Assembly (NCBI GenBank): GCA_963969365.1
Contig: OZ017747.1
Coordinates: 310,001 to 374,000, forward strand
Length of the DNA stretch: 64,000 bases
DNA from: Asterochloris sp. CNOR1
Taxonomy: Eukaryota; Chlorophyta; Trebouxiophyceae; Trebouxiales; Trebouxiaceae
Direction: 5' to 3'
The notes below the pieces were generated by a model, which saw only the letters and a list, made by a program, of their open reading frames with translations, did not search any database and was not told where the DNA came from. Position 1 is the stretch's first letter; the number at the start of each line of letters is the position of its first letter. Shown in pieces: positions 58,348 to 64,000 of this stretch. Made by a program: the position numbers and the translations under genes.

Positions 58348-59051
58348 TCAGTGGCCGAACAGCCTGGCCAGCAGCTGCAGGATGCGGCGCCCGCCGCTTC
58401 CTGCCAGGTATGTGGCATCAAACACCATGACCGCGCAGGCCCCCACAATGCACAGCGTGATGGCAACGAGAGGTTGCGTGGCTGCCTGACGCTCAGCAGC
58501 TGCCCTGCGAGCTGCCTCAGCGGCTGAGACAGCCAGGCGCTGTTCGCCTTCAGCAGCCGCCTGCTCACGCTGCTCCGCAGCCAGGAGCCTGTCATCTGCA
58601 GCCCTGGCACGCTCGTCCATGTCTGCTTGCAGGCTGTCGGCCTGCCTGCCCAGGTCCTGCAACACAGCATGTTGCATGGCAGTTACAAAGCGCTCCACTG
58701 GAGCACAACAACTAGTGCTAGCCTCCCATCACCTGCTCCCACTTTTTGAGTCTGGTCCTGCTTCTGCAGGGCCTTGCACTTGCTCCACACGCCACGCTCG
58801 GCTGGACTCAGTGCAAAGCTGGTGTCCACCGTCTGTTGGTCGGCTTGCATGGCTGCGCTGGAGATGACCAGAGGAGGAATGCTACTGTGGTGGCGGCCTG
58901 CTGGAGGGTTGCCTGGCGCAGCTGACGTCCCTTGAGAGGACTCAAAAGGGGTGTCTGTGCCAAAGCAGGCTTGTGTATGAGTGCGGCACAGTCCCTGGCG
59001 GTGCGCAGGCTCTGGGCAGTCTTGATCTTGCCGCAGGCAGCTCGTGTGCAT
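58348..59051 (-). pseudogene. Gene C2: near copy of C1, probably frame-broken
   Basis: Almost identical to C1 in both exons (59051 to about 58733, and 58656-58348), including the Cys/His cluster, the Ala/Glu/Arg helix and the hydrophobic end (PLVAITLCIVGACAVMVFDA). Just before the intron, in the stretch equal to C1 33345-33375, this copy is two bases shorter, which puts the second exon out of frame if the same splice sites are used. The rest of both exons stays open and conserved, so the change is recent, or a different splice choice rescues it. It lies head to head with Short4 as C1 does with Short2. Either a new pseudogene or a gene whose exon 2 starts inside. Confidence 0.6.
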
Positions 59052-59646
59052 GCGTGCACTTGTGAAAAAGTGCAGGTGGATTGAGAAGGTGCTAGTGGCA
59101 GGCAGTCCTTCATCATCATCATCCTCTGGTCCTCATAATCCTCCGCTCCTCATCATCAAGCCCTAGGTCACCTTCATCATGGTCAGCATCTGGCAGAGGT
59201 GCTGTTGATGGGCAGAACACTTTTTTACCCCCTGGTCATCTTGTCAGCCTCACCCTGCAATGCATGCTGACCAAGGTGCTGAAATTTCTTTCTCAGTCAG
59301 GCTTCATCGTAGTCAAGTAACACACGATTATCGCATGACTAGGTGGTTGCCAATATTCGTGTAGCGCTCCAACATCCCAGGCTCAGCCTTAAGGCTTTCA
59401 GTGCTGCAAGGCCTTCCCTGCTCACGAGTCTTCCTTCCGTCAATGCTTCCCGAGCCATCCATGCCATAGAGCAATGCTGATGGTCATCATCCTCCTTCAG
59501 GCTGTTCGTCATCATCAAGGGTCCGATGGTCATCATGATCATCAGCCAGGCCCATTCAAGCAACACAATTGTGCCCACTCCCCCCGTGCACAGCCCTCCT
59601 TTACCACACCAAACAGACGCCGCCTGTGCCAGCCTTGCTAAGCAAC
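59052..59646. promoter_or_regulatory. Divergent promoter region of C2 and Short4
   Basis: 595 bases between start codons; about 180 bases longer than the C1/Short2 gap because of an extra stretch near 59150-59340, otherwise similar, with the same catcatcatcctctggtcct tract. Confidence 0.45.
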
Positions 59647-62018
59647 ATGGACTCAGATGAGGAGATCATCAGTCCCGCCCTGCTTGCACCTTCCTCTGCA
59701 ACCAAACCGGTGAGAGCGCCTTGGCAGGCCTTCGGCAGCTTGATCATGCCTGCAGACCAGCCCCATCGTTCTCATGCCCAAGATAGTTGCCCCCTGCTTG
59801 TACACTGCCTCGATCTTTACCTGTCACAACTGAAGATGCCAGCCTCCTCCTCATAGCGCCCCCAACCTCCCTGCAGGCTGCGTGGCATGAGCAGCAGGAG
59901 ACCATGCAGGAGGACGAGCTGGTGTACTACAATGCACTGGAGGAGGTGTGTGTGGTAGGAGAGCTACTGTCTGTTGCTCGCTTGTGTCCAGGCCACCAGC
60001 TTGGTGGCATGAGAAGCAGTGCTGTTGGGTGCGCCCCTATATTTGTTGATTGCCGCCGTTGATGCTTTCCCTGCACTTTCTGGGCGCCTTCTCACTGCTG
60101 TCTGACTACAGCTGTGGCACAAGGCGGCACTGCTCTGTGAAGAGCACCTGGTCAAGTTTGTTCTGGTTGACTGCATCTCACATGATGCCTCTGCCCCTGT
60201 CTTGCAGGGCATCACCCGCACAGAGTCAGACGAGTTGTGGCAGCAGCATGCTGGCGCTGTGCTGGCTTCACTAGACAGCGCTGGCATGGAGGCTCTCCTG
60301 GTTGCGCTGTTTCAGCTTATGGAGCTGATACATGGCCGCCGCATGATTGAGGGCAAGGGCTGGTGGGGCGTCGCCGCCAAGCTGGTAGCATGGATCCGCT
60401 GCAGCAGGGTGCGAGGAATGGAAGCCAGCAACTGCCTCTCAGGGAAACGCAAAGAACCCGCAGAGGAGGTGAGCACAGCCAGACTTGCTCTTGATCTGCT
60501 GCAGCAGGTGCTTTACTTATGCAGCCAGCCATGGTCTGCATGGCAGATTGCTTCTCTCAAGTTGCTGCAAGCTGTAGTGATGGCAGCCAGCCTGTATGCA
60601 TACAGATGGCACCACCAAGGTGCAGTGCTATTCAGCCGCAGCCTTAGGGCGGAGTGGGACATGATTCACCGATTCACAGCCAGTCACATGTGATGCAGGG
60701 CGATGTGCCAGAGCATCAGGAGGAGAGGAGGAAGGGGAAGGCAAAGATGCAGAAGAGGGTGCACGACAATGAGCTGGAGGTTGCAGGGCAGGGAGTAGCC
60801 AGCAAGTTGCTGGCAGGGCAGGACTCAAGCTGCCAGATACCGCCGTGGCCAGAGGCTGATGGTGGTCCCGGCAAGAAAAGTCAGCTGACGGAGTCTGGTG
60901 GGAGCAGTCAGGTGGCGGGCATACAGGCCCATGTCAGAGCTGAGGTTGAGAAGTCAGGAGCCTGCAGCTTTAAGTCAAATTCAGAGTAAGTGTGGTGCAT
61001 CCTGGGGCATTGCAGGGTTGGTGCGAGGGTGCTTGCTTGACAGCAAGATTGCAATATGTCATGCAGTGGCATGAGGCGCCATGCCATGCTTGCAGGGAAA
61101 GGTTGAAGCCCAGCCCTCCTGAACATGACTGCATTCACACTGCATTTACAGCGCAATGATGCAATGCAGTGCTCTGGGCCTCACCGTCAAGCAAGTGCGG
61201 GACTCCTCTCGCGTCTTCAAGACGGAGAAAAGGACTGAGGCCACCACTGCCAATGGCGTCAAGACTCACAGGACTGTGTGCACGGAGTTTGCCAGGTGAC
61301 TATCTGATGATGTGTGCGCTGTGCTTTGCCATGGCATCTGCTACTTGTTTGGAAGCCATACATGCCAGCAACCGCCTTCACAAGGTGCTGGCTTGCTGCA
61401 GGGACTCTGACGGCAATGTGCTGCTGCGCTCTCAGCTGGTGAGCTGTTCTGCTTTGCCCTTCGCTGCATGGCACCCACACGAGACGAAAATGCTGCTGAC
61501 AACCTTAGATGTGCTGCGCTGCTTATGACCAGCTGCCTCTTTGCAGGTCAATTATCCTACATTGGAGGCACCAAGTATGACAAAGGGGCTTTGAGCTGTT
61601 GGGTGATTGTGTGCCTGCCATGCAACCTACAGTCTCTTGGCTCATGCAGGCAACCCTGTGTGGTTTCGCATTCGAGGGCTGACTGGCCAGCACAGGATGC
61701 CTTGGGAGCATGCAGCGGGGAGTGCGGCACGTGCCCCACCCCGGCAGGAAGAAGACTTGGAGACGCGTCTCTTGGGGGAGCTGCACCATTTTGGTGTGGT
61801 GACGCAGATTGTGGTCAGGCTTGACCCGTCAGACACAGCCTGGGTCCAGTTTGTTGATGTTTGTGCCTCAGCAGAGGTGAGAGCCTGTGCATGTTGCCTC
61901 TGTGACATCACTGCTCTTAAACTGCTCAACCAGAAAATCCCTGATGCAGATGGACCTCATCATGTTGGGCAACAACAACAACGTCGAGATAGAGCGATGC
62001 AGTGGCCCTGTAGCTTAA
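59647..62018 (+). CDS. Short4: core-less member, N-terminus joined to C-terminal module
   Basis: Nine exons: 59647-59709, 59877-59945, 60208-60468, 60699-60985, 61152-61295, 61402-61438, 61547-61574, 61650-61876, 61950-62018; 1185 bases, 394 residues, one open frame with every phase agreeing. The first three exons equal Short2 exons 1-3 (MDSDEEIISPALLAPSSATK; HEQQETMQEDELVYYNALEE; the helical SDELWQQHAGAVLASLDSAG domain). The fourth starts the module that ends Long3 (VPEHQEERRKGKAKMQKRV), followed by ATTANGVKTHRTVCTEFAR, DSDGNVLLRSQL, VWFRIRGLTGQHRMPWE, a Leu/Val domain (ETRLLGELHHFGVVTQIVVR) and LIMLGNNNNVEIERC. The whole ATPase region and both winged helices are absent, and the junction is a legal phase-0 intron. 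Most simply a deletion product of a Long3-like gene that still codes, perhaps for a regulator of the ATPase members. Confidence 0.75.
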
Positions 62019-63259
62019 CAAGGGGTCTTCAGGACGCACTGCATTGTAAAAATCCTCCTGAGCGTCACAAGGCTGGTTGCATTGCCAGGATCTGCTCTGA
62101 GCTGCAGGCCGCACCACACAACTATGACTGCTGTTCTGTACATGTTGCTTGTGTCAATTAACATGAATGCTGCACATACTGTGCCTATGTTTGGCATCCT
62201 GTCATGTCCATCAAGTTGCTGCCATCTGAGACGCTCAGGTTTGAAATGAATTTGCCTTAAATTACCCGCCGCAAAATGTCTTAGCGCACTGGAAGCACCC
62301 TGTAGACACTAGCACAACGGATGGCCGTCAGGTCCCAGCCAGGGACTGCCTGCAATCACATTGACTGCCAGAGCTCTGCTTGGAAGGGAACTTGCATTTG
62401 TGACATTTGCTTTGATTTCTAGCCCCAGCTTGCTGCTGGGTGCTGTTTCAACTCTCCGCGTATGCCCCAGGTCACAAGAAGACTGTGGAAGGATCAGGTA
62501 CCTCCACATGCCGACCAGAATCAAGGATGCATCTGGGTGCTAAACAGATGCATGCACTCCTGAGCCTGCCAGCGGCTTGTCATGCTATGAAGACAAGACA
62601 ACAAGCCTTGTTTCCATGACATTCCCTTGTACTGTGCCAGCTTTGTCCTGATTAACATTTGGCAACATGAAAAGAACGGCATGGGTGCAACCAGCGTGGG
62701 GGCTTTGCCAAGCTGCAACTTCAGCTTCTGGCCAGAACTTCCATGGAGCATGTCAATGCCCATGACACTTGCGGGGCAGTTTGCCTCCAGAACTGCAATT
62801 TTGCCTAATGTGCATGTGGGTGCCAGACATGTCGTCTGGCAAGATGCGATTGGTGTCCCTCAGCACTGTCATGGCTGAGTGGCCCAAGTAGAAAGCAGCA
62901 GAGGATCCAATATCACGATCTTGGGCGCTCCCTTAACGCTGATTTTTGAACCTGCAGGTACCTTTGTGTCGAAGAGCCACCTAATGGCAAGGCAGGCTGC
63001 TCAGAACTGCATGCCCACTCTTTCCACGCCCTTGCAATTGGCAGGTCCTCTTGCGCTCTTGAAACCAGAGCTCTTCTCAGATAGGGTGGTGGACCATCTT
63101 TTGATGTCAACATGCACCCGGCCTTGCTTGCCTGTAGGACTGCTTCCATGTCGAGATCAGCGACCCTTGCAATGCAGGGCCACAAGTGATGCCTGTTGTC
63201 TGAGGGCCAAGACACCGCAATCCCATCAGCTTCATAAGATTTAGTGCTCACCTGGGGCA
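62019..63259. other. Spacer, possible minus-strand exon at its right end
   Basis: No confident gene. On the minus strand a stretch at about 63240-63140 reads SYEADGIAVSWPSDNRHHLW and LDMEAVLQ and is coding-like; it could be the first exons of a gene divergent from the one at 63260, with further pieces at 62760-62310, but none has a recognised domain. Confidence 0.35.
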
Positions 63260-64000
63260 ATGGCAGAGCTGGACACCCCACCAGCTGGCTCTGCTCATCG
63301 GCGGAACCAGGGCAATGGCATGCAATTTGGGATGGATGATCATGGTTCTGAGGGCTGGTCAGATGTCCCCAACAGCGCCCAGGTCAGCCAGCCTCATGCA
63401 AGCGCCTGGCATTGGCTCAGCTGCGTGTCTGCACGCTCCCAGATCAGAGCAAAGACAGACCACGCTTCCACCTCCCTGCATGCGACATGTCACAGCACTG
63501 CTGGCAGCTGCCTGTGCACAGCAGCCCCCTCCATTTGCCAGTCAGGACTGCCACGTGGTCCCTCCCTCTTTGTGACCTGAATCAATGCGACCACTGTAAT
63601 CACTCCCAGCAGACCAGTCTTAACCACCTGCAGGGTTTTGAGCGCCCAGACCAGACTGTGTTTGACCTTTCCATGGAGTATAGCGATGATGATGTGCTGC
63701 TGGACTGGGAGCAGTACACAGGTGACCTCAGGCAGCATTTAGCCTGTGCCCATGCCTCTGTGTGGCTGTCAGCTTCAGGATCTGCTCTGCCGCCAGTACT
63801 ACTGCGTACTGCATGGCCCAGGTCTGCCTAGTCTGGCAAATGCCAGGCAGTGCAGGACCGTGCATGCATGAAGCTGTCACATTCCTTTCATACCTGCGCT
63901 AGACTCATCTGAACCAGCTTTTGGCTGTGGCAAGGCTGCATGCTCCCAACTTCCGGGGACACTAGCCTTGCCCTTCCAGATCAACAAGCAGGAGACCTTT
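63260..64000 (+). CDS. Start of an unknown gene, runs off the right edge
   Basis: Not recognised. Exons 63260-63382 (MAELDTPPAGSAHRRNQG...GWSDVPNSAQ, ends phase 0 at gtcagc), 63634-63721 (GFERPDQTVFDLSMEYSDD then DVLLDWEQYTG, ends phase 1 at gtgacc) and 63980 onward (begins after ttccag and fits phase 1). The N-terminus is polar and the second exon acidic with Asp/Tyr/Trp, somewhat like the acidic second exon of the array genes (DDLAYYDALEDLGD), but the similarity is too short to claim a fifth member. ATG 63260 is the first in a frame that joins both following exons. Confidence 0.55.

Larger units (their letters stand above)
57290..60060. repeat. Segmental duplication, copy 2
   Basis: Partner of 31870-34550, same orientation. 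Confidence 0.85.

Noticed and set aside
20374-62018. The array as a retroelement, DNA transposon or viral insertion
   Set aside because: No reverse transcriptase, integrase, transposase, capsid or terminal repeats; genes are rich in ordinary introns with host-like splice signals.
63634-63721. Acidic exon of the right-edge gene as proof of a fifth array member
   Set aside because: Similarity to the acidic exon 2 is limited to composition and a few residues; the rest lies outside the window.

Overview
The window looks like nuclear DNA of a green alga, probably a chlorophyte of the Trebouxiophyceae type. Genes are dense and rich in short GT-AG introns that nearly always end in (c)tgcag, base composition is moderately GC-rich, one reading frame opens with a chloroplast-transit-like leader, and the best-recognised gene is a plant-like 60S ribosomal protein L35. 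The exon models given here were built by hand from splice signals and phase. Those marked high confidence keep one open frame across every junction.

Left part (1-20 kb), a row of unrelated single genes: a minus-strand Ala/Pro-rich protein running off the left edge (about 1-4794); a complete 7-exon, six-helix membrane protein resembling YrhK-type proteins (5016-7510, plus); a minus-strand coiled-coil protein (7653-10656) that shares a 75-base divergent promoter gap with a small plastid-targeted protein (10732-11192, plus); RPL35 (11278-12719, minus, 6 exons); a 15-exon MORN-repeat gene in which almost every exon is one 69-base repeat (13470-15828, plus); and a degenerate kinesin motor (about 16.9-17.7 kb).

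Right part (about 19.5-62 kb), a tandem array unlike anything I can name. It is two rounds of the same arrangement: a long gene (plus), a small coiled-coil/membrane-anchor gene C (minus), and a short gene (plus). Round 1 is Long1 (20.4-31.6 kb), C1 (32952-33657) and Short2 (34075-39159). Round 2 is Long3 (42.9-56.8 kb), C2 (58348-59051) and Short4 (59647-62018). A diverged 250-base repeat lies just before each round (19.5 and 41.8 kb). Long1, Short2 and Long3 carry a multi-exon core with a Walker-A-like motif (AECQIGKT), a Walker-B-like motif (FFLDEWD) and a late GGTMATS.RG motif, which suggests a helicase-fold ATPase of no family I can assign firmly. The members differ by whole modules: the long genes have an extra N-terminal part, Long1 and Short2 end in a winged-helix-like exon, Long3 and Short4 end in a different six-exon module, and Short4 has lost the ATPase core cleanly and in frame. 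Short2 (900 residues) and Short4 (394 residues) read as intact.

The last kilobase holds the start of another gene (63260 to the edge, plus). I saw no rRNA, tRNA, CRISPR array, reverse transcriptase, integrase, transposase or capsid gene.
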